DNA from: Pelagerythrobacter marinus
GTDB lineage: Bacteria; Pseudomonadota; Alphaproteobacteria; Sphingomonadales; Sphingomonadaceae
Assembly: GCF_009827515.1 (NCBI RefSeq)
Contig: NZ_WTYO01000003.1
Coordinates: forward strand, 124,001-188,000
Reading direction: 5' to 3'
DNA length: 64,000 nucleotides
The notes below the pieces were generated by a model, which was given only the letters and a program-made list of their open reading frames with translations, did not search any database and was not told the DNA's origin. The first letter of the stretch is position 1. The number at the start of each line of letters is the position of its first letter. Of this stretch, positions 6,235 to 14,579 are shown one piece after another. A program made the position numbers and the translations under genes.

Positions 6235-8574
6235 ATGCCCTATTGGCTTGCGCGCGAGCGGCGGGGGCAGGAGGCCGACTGGATACAGCGGTTCGATCCG
6301 CGTTTCTGGACGGTCGATTTCCCGCGCCCGATGATGGCCTGCGTGGTCGCGACCGCGCCCGATGCCCTGCGCGTCGATTGCGAGTTCCTTTACCAGGGCC
6401 AGCTCGCCGGGTTGATCTGGGCGAGCGAGGATCGGCTCGACCACCCGCTGCTCGCCTATGAAACCCAGCGCGACTATTCGCACACCGTCCTGCGCTTCCA
6501 CTGGCGTTCGGGCGGGATCGTCGCGCTCGACCGGGCCAACGGGCCGACCCTGACGATCGAGGGGCGCGACGCGGCGGGGCAGGCGCGCAGCTGGTACGTG
6601 CGGCTGTGGAACTATGCCAGCGGCAGCCCCACCGACGCGCGGATCGAGCTGTCCTTCTCCGCCCTGGGCAGCGGCTGGTCGCTGCCGGGCACCCCGGTCC
6701 ACCCCGCGGACATCGACCGCATGTTCATCTCGCTGGTCCCCGAAGGCTACGTCCCCGGCAGCACGGCGCCGCTCGCCGCGCGGGCCGAAGGGTTTGTCGA
6801 AATGAGCGAGATCGCGTGCCACGGCGACCACGCGAGCCTGGCGATCGGCGATGTCATGCTGCCGCCGCACGGGGAACGGATCGCGACCGCTTACGACGAT
6901 GCCTACAACCAGGAACCGACCCGGCTGCTGCGAAATATCCGCGGGCTCGGCTACCGCGACCGCATCCTGCACTATCTGGGCATGAGCCATTTCCCCCGGC
7001 TGGAGGCGGAAGGGGATGCGATGCCGGTCGCACGGCCGGCGGCGATCTGCACCCCGGCGCGGCGCTGGCACGAGCGGTTCTATGCCGCGGCGGGGGCCGC
7101 CGGATACGCGGTGATCAATTCGCTGTCCTACGAGCTGCTGGCCGATCACTGCCCGGCCGAATGGCAACAGCGCGCGCACGACGGCAGCGCGGCGCGCACG
7201 GGGTGGGACCCACCCTCCGCCCTGCTGTCGCCGGCCAATGGGGAGGCGATGGCCTGGCTGCAATCGGCCGCGGTCCAGTTCACCGCGCTGCAGCAGGCCG
7301 CGGGCCTGCCGGTCCTGTTCCAGGTGGGCGAGCCATGGTGGTGGGTCGTCCCGCACAGCGGCGCGCCCTGCCTCTACGACGATGCCGCGATCGCGGCCTT
7401 CGGCGGCGCGCCGCCGGTGATCGCCGACATGCGCGCCCCGCTGGACGGCGCGCAGACCGCCCTGCTCGACGATGCCGGCGCGCTGCTGGCGCAATCGACC
7501 GCGGCGCTGGGGCAGGCGGTGCGCGATGCGGCGGGCGGGGCGGCAGGCGGCGACACGGAGATCCTGCTGCTCGCCTTCACCCCGACGATCCTCGATCCCG
7601 CCATGCCCGAACTGAAACGGGCCAACCTGCCGGCGGGCTGGGCCTGGCCGGCTTTCGACCGGCTCCAGCTGGAAGATTACGACTGGCTGACCGCGGGGTT
7701 CGACGCGCGCTGCCGGGCGGCGATCGCCGAAGTCGATGCGCGGCTCGGCTACCCGGTCGAGCGGCAGGATTACCTCTCCGGCTTCGTGCTCGATCCCGCC
7801 GATGCCGACGCGTTCTGGCCCCGGATCGATGCCGCGCTCGACCGGGCCGCCGGGCGCGGGGTGGGCGAACGCTACGTCTGGGCGCTGCCGCAGGTCGCGC
7901 GCGATGGATACACGCGGCTCGCGCCGCCGAAGGAGGACGACGACGTGCAGGCTTTCGACGACGTGGAATATCCGCTCGCGCTGGGGCGCGACGCGGCGGC
8001 CAGCCCCGAGTTCGCGACCTCGGTCGCGGTCACCGCCTCGGGGCACGAGCGGCGCAACACGCTGTGGGCCGATGCCCGGCTGCGGTTCGATGTCGGGCCC
8101 GGCATCCGCTCCGAAGACGAACTGGGCACGCTGATCGCCTTCTTCCGCGCCCGGCGCGGGGCGGCGCGCGGATTTCGCCTGCGCGATCCCTTCGATCACA
8201 GCTCCAGCGGGATGACCGGCCCGCCCGGCCCGCTCGACCAGCTTCTCGGCACCGGCGACGGCGCGCGCGACACGTTCGCGCTGGTCAAGGCCTATGGCGA
8301 CGGGGCGGAGCCGCAGCTGCGGCCGATCACCCGCCCGCGCGCAGGCACGGTGCGCGTGTCGGTGGACGGGGCCGAGAGCTTCGCCTGGACGCTGTTGCCC
8401 GGTGGCCGCGTGCAGTTCGTCGAGGCCCCGCCCCCGGGGGCCGAGATCCGCGCCGGGTTCGCGTTCGACGTGCCGGTGCGGTTCGAGCAGGACCGGCTCG
8501 ACGTGGCCGGGGCGAACTTCGCCGCGGGCGAGGCGCCTTCCGTCCCGCTGATCGAAATCCGCGAGGCGGCATGA
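6235..8574 (+). CDS. GTA tail protein: tail sheath-like/glycosidase-like region plus DUF2460 (TIGR02217)
   Basis: 779 residues from ATG 6235, with AAAGGA (6218-6223) as SD. The first part (about residues 1-560) begins MPYWLARERR...RFDPRFWTVDFPRPMMA and carries a TIM-barrel-like middle (HYLGMSHFPRLE, INSLSYELL, QVGEPWWWVVP). The last part (about 570-779: FDDVEYPLALGRDAAASPEF, LRDPFDHS, LLPGGRVQFVEAPPPGA) is the DUF2460 region seen alone in RcGTA g12. Such long proteins occur, as I recall, in sphingomonad GTA clusters and have been called non-contractile tail sheath-like. The stop overlaps the next start (ATGA). The frame is fully intact despite loss of the upstream structural genes. Confidence 0.85.
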   Translation: MPYWLARERRGQEADWIQRFDPRFWTVDFPRPMMACVVATAPDALRVDCEFLYQGQLAGLIWASEDRLDHPLLAYETQRDYSHTVLRFHWRSGGIVALDRANGPTLTIEGRDAAGQARSWYVRLWNYASGSPTDARIELSFSALGSGWSLPGTPVHPADIDRMFISLVPEGYVPGSTAPLAARAEGFVEMSEIACHGDHASLAIGDVMLPPHGERIATAYDDAYNQEPTRLLRNIRGLGYRDRILHYLGMSHFPRLEAEGDAMPVARPAAICTPARRWHERFYAAAGAAGYAVINSLSYELLADHCPAEWQQRAHDGSAARTGWDPPSALLSPANGEAMAWLQSAAVQFTALQQAAGLPVLFQVGEPWWWVVPHSGAPCLYDDAAIAAFGGAPPVIADMRAPLDGAQTALLDDAGALLAQSTAALGQAVRDAAGGAAGGDTEILLLAFTPTILDPAMPELKRANLPAGWAWPAFDRLQLEDYDWLTAGFDARCRAAIAEVDARLGYPVERQDYLSGFVLDPADADAFWPRIDAALDRAAGRGVGERYVWALPQVARDGYTRLAPPKEDDDVQAFDDVEYPLALGRDAAASPEFATSVAVTASGHERRNTLWADARLRFDVGPGIRSEDELGTLIAFFRARRGAARGFRLRDPFDHSSSGMTGPPGPLDQLLGTGDGARDTFALVKAYGDGAEPQLRPITRPRAGTVRVSVDGAESFAWTLLPGGRVQFVEAPPPGAEIRAGFAFDVPVRFEQDRLDVAGANFAAGEAPSVPLIEIREAA

Positions 8575-9386
8575 GCCGGGCGTTCCTTTCGCGCGAGCTG
8601 GACACGGTCGCGACCTTCTGGCGGATCTTCCGCCGCGACGGGGTCGCGCTCGGCTTCGTTACCCACGATCGCGACTTGCATTTCGGCGGCCTGCTCCACC
8701 GCGCCGCGCCGGGCATCGTGCCCCATGCCCTGCGCCGCACCGCGGGCCTCGCCGACGACGAGGCCGAAGTGCGCGGGGCGCTGACCCACGACGGGATCGC
8801 CGCGGCGGACCTGGCCGCGGGCCGGTTCGACGGGGCGCGGGTGGAAATCGGCGCGGTCTGCTGGGAAAGCCTGGAGACCGCCGTGCTCTACGGCGGAACG
8901 ATCGGGCAGGTGAGCGAGAGGGCGGGGACATTCGCGGCCGAACTGCGATCCGCCAAGGCCGCGCTCGAACGCGATTTCGTCCCCCGCACCGGGCCGACCT
9001 GCCGGGCCCGGTTCTGCGGGCCGGGATGCGGCTTGCCCGCCGCGCGCTTCACGCACGAGACAGTGCTGGAAGCGATCGACGCGGAGGCCGGCACCGCCCG
9101 GTTCGCCGCGCCCGATCCCGCGCTGATGCCCGGCGGGCAGGTCCGCTGGATCGACGGGCCGCTGTGCGGGCTGGCCATGCGCGTGCTCGCGGCGTCGGAC
9201 GGCGCACTGGTGCTCGACCGGGCGCTCGACCCCGCGCCGGCGCCGGGCACGCGGGTGCTCCTGCGCGAGGGGTGCGACGGGCGGCTGGCGACATGCGCCG
9301 CGCGTTTCGGCAACGCGGCCAATTTCCGGGGCGAGCCTTTCCTGCCCGGGCTCGACCTCCTCGCGCGCTACCCGGCCGCGCCATGA
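8571..9386 (+). CDS. DUF2163 GTA/phage tail-hub protein
   Basis: 271 residues from ATG 8571, overlapping the previous stop by 4 bases. The start SRELDTVATFWRIFRRDG followed by LGFVTHDRDLHFGG is characteristic of DUF2163 (RcGTA g13). A Cys-rich stretch near residue 140 (CRARFCGPGCGLP) and another near 240 (CDGRLATCAARFGN) match the conserved cysteines of this family, which bind an iron-sulfur cluster in the RcGTA baseplate hub as I recall. It sits between g12-like and g14-like genes in the standard order. All expected motifs look intact. Confidence 0.88.
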   Translation: MSRAFLSRELDTVATFWRIFRRDGVALGFVTHDRDLHFGGLLHRAAPGIVPHALRRTAGLADDEAEVRGALTHDGIAAADLAAGRFDGARVEIGAVCWESLETAVLYGGTIGQVSERAGTFAAELRSAKAALERDFVPRTGPTCRARFCGPGCGLPAARFTHETVLEAIDAEAGTARFAAPDPALMPGGQVRWIDGPLCGLAMRVLAASDGALVLDRALDPAPAPGTRVLLREGCDGRLATCAARFGNAANFRGEPFLPGLDLLARYPAAP

Positions 9387-9799
9387 CGCGCGATCCCGGC
9401 CCGGCCGTGGCCGGCGCGGCGCGGGCGCTGGTCGGCACGCCGTTCCGCCTCCACGGGCGCGACCCGCGTTCGGGCCTCGACTGCATCGGGCTCGTCGCCG
9501 CGGCGCTGGAAAGTGCCGGCCTGCCGGCCGATCCGCCCGCGGGTTACGGCCTGCGCAATGCCGATCCGGGCGATCCCGACGCGATCGCCCGGCGCAGCGC
9601 GCTCCACCCGGCAAGCGGCCCGCCCCGCCCCGGCGACGTCGTGATCGTCCGACCCGGGCCCGGGCAGCTGCACCTGCTCGTCTGCGCCGGGGCGGACCGC
9701 TTCATCCATGCCCACGCCGGGTTGCGCCGGGTCGTGGCAATGCCCGGGCCGCTGCCTTGGCCGGTGCTCGGCCGCTGGCGGCCCGGCGGAAAGGACTGA
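9383..9799 (+). CDS. NlpC/P60 cell-wall hydrolase of the GTA/phage tail
   Basis: 138 residues from ATG 9383, 4-base overlap with the preceding gene. NlpC/P60 peptidases cut peptide stems of peptidoglycan; in GTA tails this protein helps pass the recipient wall. The catalytic Cys lies in LDCIGLVAAAL (about residue 33), and the partner His in GQLHLLVCAG (about 96) after PGDVVIVRPG. Length and neighbours match RcGTA g14. No signal peptide, consistent with a particle component and not a secreted housekeeping hydrolase. Confidence 0.88.
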   Translation: MTRDPGPAVAGAARALVGTPFRLHGRDPRSGLDCIGLVAAALESAGLPADPPAGYGLRNADPGDPDAIARRSALHPASGPPRPGDVVIVRPGPGQLHLLVCAGADRFIHAHAGLRRVVAMPGPLPWPVLGRWRPGGKD

Positions 9800-9804
9800 C
9801 TGCA

Positions 9805-12003
9805 ATGGCCACTCTCGTACTCGGCACGATCGGCACGCTCGTCGGCGGGCCCCTCGGCGGCGCGCTCGGCACGATCGTCGGGCGCGGGATCGACGGCGCG
9901 GTGATCGGCACGGGCCGGCGCGAAGGCCCGCGGCTGAAAGACCTGGCGGTGACCACGTCCAGCTATGGCCAGCCGCTGCCGCGCCATTTCGGGCGAATGC
10001 GCGTGGCCGGCAGCGTGATCTGGGCGACCGACCTGGTCGAGAACCGCGAGACCGGGGGCGGCGGCAAGGGGCGGCCGAAGACCACGACCTACAGCTATTC
10101 CAGCTCGTTCGCGGTCGCGCTGTCGAGCCGGCCGATCGCCGGGCTCGGGCGCATCTGGGCCGATGGCAAGCTACTGCGCGGGGCGGCGGGCGATCTCAAG
10201 GTCGGCGGCGCGCTGCGCGTCTATGGCGGCCACGGCGACCAGGCCCCCGACCCGCTGATCGCCGCCGACGCCGGGGGCGTCTGCCCCGCCTTTCGCGGCT
10301 GCGCCTATGCCGTGTTCGAGGATCTTGAGCTGGCCGATTTCGGCAATCGCATCCCCGCGCTGACGTTCGAAGTCCTCGCCGACGCGGGCGGGTTCGCGCT
10401 GTCCGACCTGGTCGGGCCGCTCGTGCCCGGCGCGCGGGGCGAGGTCGCGCTGGCCGGGCTGGAAGGGTTCTCTTACGAAGGCGGCCCGCTGCGCGAGAGC
10501 CTGGCGACGATCGACCGGCTCTTCCCCCTCGCCGCCGATACGGCAGGCGGCGGGATCGCGCTGGCCGGCGCCTACCCGCCCGCGGCAACGGCGATCGACC
10601 TGCCCGAGCCGGTGCTCGCCCCCTGCCGCGACGGGGCCGAGGCATGGGAAGGCCCGCGGTTCGAGCGCGAGGCCGGCCCCCTGCCCGCCCCGTCGGCGCT
10701 GCGGTATTACGACGTCGCGCGCGATTACCAGCCCGGTCTGCAGCGCGCGGCGAGTGCCGGCGGCGACAACGAGGATGGACGCGCGATCGAGTTTCCCGGC
10801 GCGCTGGCACCGGATCGCGCGCGCACGCTCGCCGGGGCGGCCGCGGTGCGCGCCCGGGCCCGCGGCACGCGGCTATCGCTGCGGATCGCCGAGCTGGACC
10901 CGGCGCTCGGCCCCGGCAAGCTCGCCCGCGTGCCCGGCGTTGAGGGGCTGTGGCTGGTCGAAAGCTGGGAGTGGGACGAACACGGCATTGCGCTGGACCT
11001 GCGGCGGCACGCACTCGCCGCGGCGGCCGAGGCCGACCTGCCCGGCGATGCCGGCCGGCCCGCGCTGCCCCGCGACGGCGCCACCCCGCCGACGCTGCTG
11101 CGCGCGTTCGAACTGCCGTGGGACGGCCGCGGCGATCCGGCCCGGCCGCCCGCGTTCGCCGCCGCGTCGGCCGCCGATGCCGGCTGGCGCGGGGCGAGCC
11201 TCTACCTCGAAGACGGGGGCGTGCTGGAAGAGATCGGGCCGAGCGGGCAGGCGCGCAGCATCGGCGGCACCCTTGCCGGCGCGCTCGGCGCTTCGCCCGC
11301 GCGGCTGCTCGAACGCCAGGCCTCGATCACGCTCGATCTCCACGCGCCCGACATGGTCCTCGCCTCCGCGGGCGCGGAGGCGCTGGCGGCCGGGGCCAAC
11401 CGGCTGCTGGTCGGCCGCGAAGTGCTGCAATATGCCCGCGCGGTGCAGGAAGGCGCGCGGCGCTGGCGGCTCGAAGGGCTGCTGCGCGGGCGGGGCGGGA
11501 CCGAAGCGGCCGCTGGGGCCGGCCATCCCGCCGGGACCGCGGTGACGCTGATCGACGCCGCGCTGCTGCCGATCGGCGACCGGCTGACCCCCGGCACGCC
11601 CGCGCCGCGCGTCGCCGCGATCGGGCAGGCCGACGACGCGCCGGTCATCGCCCCGATCGAGGGGCACGGCGAAGGCTTGCGGCCACTGGCCCCGGTCCAC
11701 CCGAGGGCGCGCCTGCTGCCGTCGGGCGCGCTCGCGCTCGGCTGGATCCGCCGGGCGCGCGGGGCCTGGCAATGGCTGCCCGAAGTCGATGCCCCGCTGG
11801 TCGAGCAGGCCGAGCTCTACCGGCTCGGCGCCGGCCCGCCCGAGGCGCCGCTGCGCACCTGGGACATTGCCGAGCCGCATTTCACGATCGCGCCGGCGGA
11901 CCGCGCCGCGCTGGCCGCCGACATGCCCGGCGCGCCGGTCTGGGTCCGCCAGGTCGGCAGTTTCGCGGCCTCCGACCCGCTCGTCCTCGCCACGCTCGAC
12001 TAG
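9805..12003 (+). CDS. GTA/phage tail host-interaction protein (g15-like, phage-tail domain)
   Basis: 732 residues from ATG 9805; AAAGGA at 9790-9795 is the SD. The start is Gly-rich and hydrophobic (LVLGTIGTLVGGPLGGALG), followed by LAVTTSSYGQPLPRHFG and VIWATDLVEN, typical of g15-type and tape-measure-proximal tail proteins. The middle and C-terminus have phage-tail signatures (FEDLELADFGNRIPALTFEV; NRLLVGREVLQYARAVQEG; WRLEGLLRGRGGTE). RcGTA g15 is, as I recall, about 1300 residues with an N-terminal TIM-barrel domain that is missing here; the TIM-like region instead sits in the 779-aa protein two genes upstream. The frame is intact. Confidence 0.85.
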   Translation: MATLVLGTIGTLVGGPLGGALGTIVGRGIDGAVIGTGRREGPRLKDLAVTTSSYGQPLPRHFGRMRVAGSVIWATDLVENRETGGGGKGRPKTTTYSYSSSFAVALSSRPIAGLGRIWADGKLLRGAAGDLKVGGALRVYGGHGDQAPDPLIAADAGGVCPAFRGCAYAVFEDLELADFGNRIPALTFEVLADAGGFALSDLVGPLVPGARGEVALAGLEGFSYEGGPLRESLATIDRLFPLAADTAGGGIALAGAYPPAATAIDLPEPVLAPCRDGAEAWEGPRFEREAGPLPAPSALRYYDVARDYQPGLQRAASAGGDNEDGRAIEFPGALAPDRARTLAGAAAVRARARGTRLSLRIAELDPALGPGKLARVPGVEGLWLVESWEWDEHGIALDLRRHALAAAAEADLPGDAGRPALPRDGATPPTLLRAFELPWDGRGDPARPPAFAAASAADAGWRGASLYLEDGGVLEEIGPSGQARSIGGTLAGALGASPARLLERQASITLDLHAPDMVLASAGAEALAAGANRLLVGREVLQYARAVQEGARRWRLEGLLRGRGGTEAAAGAGHPAGTAVTLIDAALLPIGDRLTPGTPAPRVAAIGQADDAPVIAPIEGHGEGLRPLAPVHPRARLLPSGALALGWIRRARGAWQWLPEVDAPLVEQAELYRLGAGPPEAPLRTWDIAEPHFTIAPADRAALAADMPGAPVWVRQVGSFAASDPLVLATLD

Positions 12004-12061
12004 GCCGTTTCCGCACCGACCACCCGGTCCCCCTCCTCCCGAAGAACCAAGGAGCCATCCC

Positions 12062-12535
12062 ATGCCGGACACACTCGCCTTCGCCTCGGGCACGGCCCGC
12101 TTCGCCCTGCCGCATCTCTTCCCCGCGCAGGCGCAGAAGGAATTCGTCGTCAACGAATCGCTCGCGCGGATCGATGCCCTGCTCCACTGCGCGGTCGAAG
12201 GCGTGGCGGCCGAGCCGCCCGGCGAGCCGGCCGAGGGGGAATGCTGGATCGTCGCCGACACCCCCTCCGGCGCGTGGGCGGGCCGCGGCGGAGAGCTTGC
12301 CGCCTGGCAGGCGGGCGCCTGGCTGTTCGTCGTGCCGCGCGCGGGGATGCGCGTCTTCGACCGGGCAGGCGGCCACTTCCGCCTCTATCGCGAAGGCGCG
12401 CCCGAGGGCTGGCAGGCGATCGATGCCGTCGCCGCACCCGCGGGCGGGGCGACGGTCGATAGCGAGGCGCGCGAGGCGATCGGTAACCTGATCGCAACGC
12501 TTGCCGCTGCAGGAGTTCTGCCGCCTGCCGAGTGA
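12062..12535 (+). CDS. DUF2793 GTA/phage-associated protein
   Basis: 157 residues from ATG 12062 with SD AAGGAG 8 bases upstream. The opening segment FALPHLFPAQAQKEFVVNES followed by RIDALLHCAVEG is the hallmark of DUF2793, found at the end of alphaproteobacterial GTA and phage tail modules. The middle (GECWIVADTPSGAWAGRGGE, then LFVVPRAGMRVFDR) looks like a beta-rich attachment domain, so a tail-tip or fibre-like role is plausible but unproven. It is the last gene of the cluster; the OmpA gene downstream has its own AT-rich leader. Confidence 0.82.
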   Translation: MPDTLAFASGTARFALPHLFPAQAQKEFVVNESLARIDALLHCAVEGVAAEPPGEPAEGECWIVADTPSGAWAGRGGELAAWQAGAWLFVVPRAGMRVFDRAGGHFRLYREGAPEGWQAIDAVAAPAGGATVDSEAREAIGNLIATLAAAGVLPPAE

Positions 12536-12729
12536 GGAACCCAATCGCGACTGGCGCGTTCGGGCGGGACAGGAGGGTCGTTTTCGATCAAGATTTCGGT
12601 CACAACAACCTAAAGCGAGGCATTCTTGCAACAGTTTGGGATGATTGGCCGCTTGCCTCCCTCTTGGGGAAAAGTTAGAAAACCCGCCACTCGGTGGCTT
12701 CAATTTCGCTAAAAAAGGGGAATTACATA

Positions 12730-13815
12730 ATGCGGAAACTCGTCATAGGAATGGCGATGGCCTCTACGGCCCTTGCATCGCCTGCCCTCGCACGTGACGG
12801 CCAGTGGTACATCGAAGGCCAGGGCGGCCCGATGATCGTCGAAGATCTCGACTTCGACATCGTCGACGCCGATGGCGACGTGGTCGACACCGCGGGTGCC
12901 GATACCGACACCGGTTACGATTTCGGTGGCGTCGTCGGTTACGACTTCGGTGCCTTCCGCCTCGAAGCGGATGCCAGCTACCGTCAGGCTTCGATCGACC
13001 GCGTGACCGCGGCCGGCGAACAGTACGAGGCCGGTGGCGACGCCAGCGCCCTCTCGTTCATGCTGAACGGCCTGCTCGACTTCGGTGAAGACGACGGCCT
13101 GCAGGGCTTCGTCGGCGGTGGTGCCGGTGTCGCGCGCACCAGCATCGACGCCACGATCGGCGGCCCCGACATCCTCGACGATTCGGACACCGGCTTCGCA
13201 TGGCAGGCTCTCGCCGGCGTGCGTGCGCCGCTGACCGACAGCATCGACGTCGGCCTGCGTTATCGCTTCTTCAACGCCCCCGACGTGACGCTGATCGACG
13301 CCGATGGCGGCGAACTGGAAACGCGTTTCCGCTCGCACTCGATCCTCGGCACGCTGACGTTCAACTTCGGTGGCGCCCCGGCCGCGCCGGCTGTGGTTCC
13401 GCCGCCGCCCCCGCCGCCGCCGCCGCCCCCGCCGCCCCCGCCGCCGCCGCCGCCGGCTCCGGTGTGCAACAAGGGCCCGTACATCGTGTTCTTCGAATGG
13501 GACAAGTCGGACATCACGCCCGAAGCTGCCACCATTCTCGACAACGCGGTTTCGGCCTACACGAACTGCGGCACGGCCTCGGTCATGCTCGCCGGTCACA
13601 CCGACCGTTCGGGTTCGGCAGCCTACAACATGGGCCTGGCGGAACGTCGCAACGACTCGGTTCGCGAATACCTGACGGGCCGCGGTGTCCCGGGTGCGCG
13701 GATCTCCAGCGAAGCGTTCGGCGAAACGCAGCCGCGGGTCCCGACCGCGGACGGCGTGCGCGAACTCCAGAACCGCCGGGTGGAAATCACCTACGGTCCG
13801 GGTTCGGGCATGTAA
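12730..13815 (+). CDS. OmpA-family outer-membrane porin/peptidoglycan anchor
   Basis: 361 residues from ATG 12730, with SD AGGGGAA. Signal peptide MRKLVIGMAMASTALASPALA; then an eight-strand OmpA-like barrel of acidic, Gly-rich strands; then a linker of about 20 prolines (residues about 222-240); then an OmpA_C domain with YIVFFEWDKSDITPEA, LAGHTDRSGSAAYN, LAERRND and QNRRVEI for peptidoglycan binding. It would link outer membrane and wall. Codons end in T (ggt, cgt) more often than in neighbours, as expected for a highly expressed gene. The 5' leader of about 190 bases is AT-rich. A good terminator follows. Confidence 0.93.
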   Translation: MRKLVIGMAMASTALASPALARDGQWYIEGQGGPMIVEDLDFDIVDADGDVVDTAGADTDTGYDFGGVVGYDFGAFRLEADASYRQASIDRVTAAGEQYEAGGDASALSFMLNGLLDFGEDDGLQGFVGGGAGVARTSIDATIGGPDILDDSDTGFAWQALAGVRAPLTDSIDVGLRYRFFNAPDVTLIDADGGELETRFRSHSILGTLTFNFGGAPAAPAVVPPPPPPPPPPPPPPPPPPPAPVCNKGPYIVFFEWDKSDITPEAATILDNAVSAYTNCGTASVMLAGHTDRSGSAAYNMGLAERRNDSVREYLTGRGVPGARISSEAFGETQPRVPTADGVRELQNRRVEITYGPGSGM

Positions 13816-13840
13816 GTTTCGCGAAAGCGAAGAACTCGGA

Positions 13841-13870
13841 AAGGGGCCGGAGCAATCCGGCCCCTTTTTC
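13841..13870 (+). terminator. Rho-independent terminator of the OmpA gene
   Basis: AAGGGGCCGG (13841-13850), loop AGCAAT, then CCGGCCCCTT running into TTTTTC. A 10-bp GC-rich stem with U-tract, 25 bases after the OmpA stop. Confidence 0.88.
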
Positions 13871-13906
13871 GTTAGAGGGCATGAATCACCGCAACAGGAG
13901 ATCGCT

Positions 13907-14446
13907 ATGACCCGCACCGCCACCTTCACCAGCATCGCCGCCCTCGCCGCCTCGGCCGCGCTTGCCGGCTGCGTCTCGCCGACCGCGCCCGCGGCTGAAA
14001 CCCTGGGTGTCGCCCAGCTCGCGAAGGCCGACGGCACGCCGGCGGGGCTGGCGCAGATCGTGGCCGTCGGCGATCAGCTGTCGATCAACGTCACGGCCAG
14101 CGGGATCGAGCCCGGCGCGCACGGTTTCCACCTGCACACGACGGGGGCCTGCCGCGCGCCCGATTTCACCTCGGCCGGCGGTCACCTGAACCCGACCGAC
14201 AACGAACACGGCATGGAGAACCCCGACGGCAGCCATTTCGGCGACCTGCCCAACCTGCAGGTCGGCGCCGGGGGCACCGCATCGGCCTCTTTCGACCTCG
14301 GCCACGGGCGCGATCGCGCGCTGGAATGGCTGTTCGACGCCGACGGCACGGCAGTGGTGATCCACGCAGGGGCGGACGACTATCGCACCAACCCGTCGGG
14401 CAATGCCGGGCCCCGCGTCGCCTGCGGCGTGCTCGAACGCGCCTGA
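13907..14446 (+). CDS. sodC: Cu/Zn superoxide dismutase, lipoprotein form
   Basis: 179 residues from ATG 13907 with SD CAGGAG. The N-terminus has a lipoprotein signal ending in the lipobox LAGC (Cys about residue 20), so the enzyme should be anchored in the envelope facing the periplasm, where it converts superoxide to peroxide. Metal ligands: GFHLHTTGAC (first two His and disulfide Cys), GGHLNP, SHFGDLPNL, and VIHAGADDYRTNPSGNAGPR with VACG (last His, second disulfide Cys). All expected residues are present. It is monocistronic after the OmpA terminator. Confidence 0.93.
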   Translation: MTRTATFTSIAALAASAALAGCVSPTAPAAETLGVAQLAKADGTPAGLAQIVAVGDQLSINVTASGIEPGAHGFHLHTTGACRAPDFTSAGGHLNPTDNEHGMENPDGSHFGDLPNLQVGAGGTASASFDLGHGRDRALEWLFDADGTAVVIHAGADDYRTNPSGNAGPRVACGVLERA

Positions 14447-14495
14447 TCGGCGCGCCCGCCGCGCGGGCCGCCGCCACCGAACCGCCCGATGAAAC

Positions 14496-14542
14496 GCGGC
14501 CGGGATGCGCCTATCATGCGCCTATCGCGCAGTCCCGGCCGC
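14496..14542. terminator. Stem-loop between convergent sodC and MFS genes
   Basis: GCGGCCGGGA (14496-14505) pairs perfectly with TCCCGGCCGC (14533-14542), extended inside by TGCGC/GCGCA with one bulged G. The loop holds a repeat of TGCGCCTATC. There is no clear U-tract on either side, so it may be a weak bidirectional terminator or only a transcript-end structure. Confidence 0.5.
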
Positions 14543-14579
14543 TGCCGTCTGTTCGCCTCCTAAGGCGCGGGATCGCGGA

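Noticed and set aside
5965-8199. 744-codon open frame on the minus strand across the g12-like gene
   Set aside because: It is antisense to a protein with clear GTA tail features. Its translation is Arg/Gly/Pro-rich and its coding pattern is only the GC-skew shadow of the real frame.
10873-12261. Long minus-strand open frame opposite the g15-like gene
   Set aside because: No recognisable domain, low-complexity Arg/Gly/Ala translation, and it runs across the intergenic gap. The plus strand has a real SD and family motifs.
13395-13460. GC-rich triplet run that could look like a tandem repeat or CRISPR
   Set aside because: It encodes the proline linker of the OmpA protein; CCN-codon variation shows coding selection. 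No spacer-repeat pattern was seen anywhere in the window.
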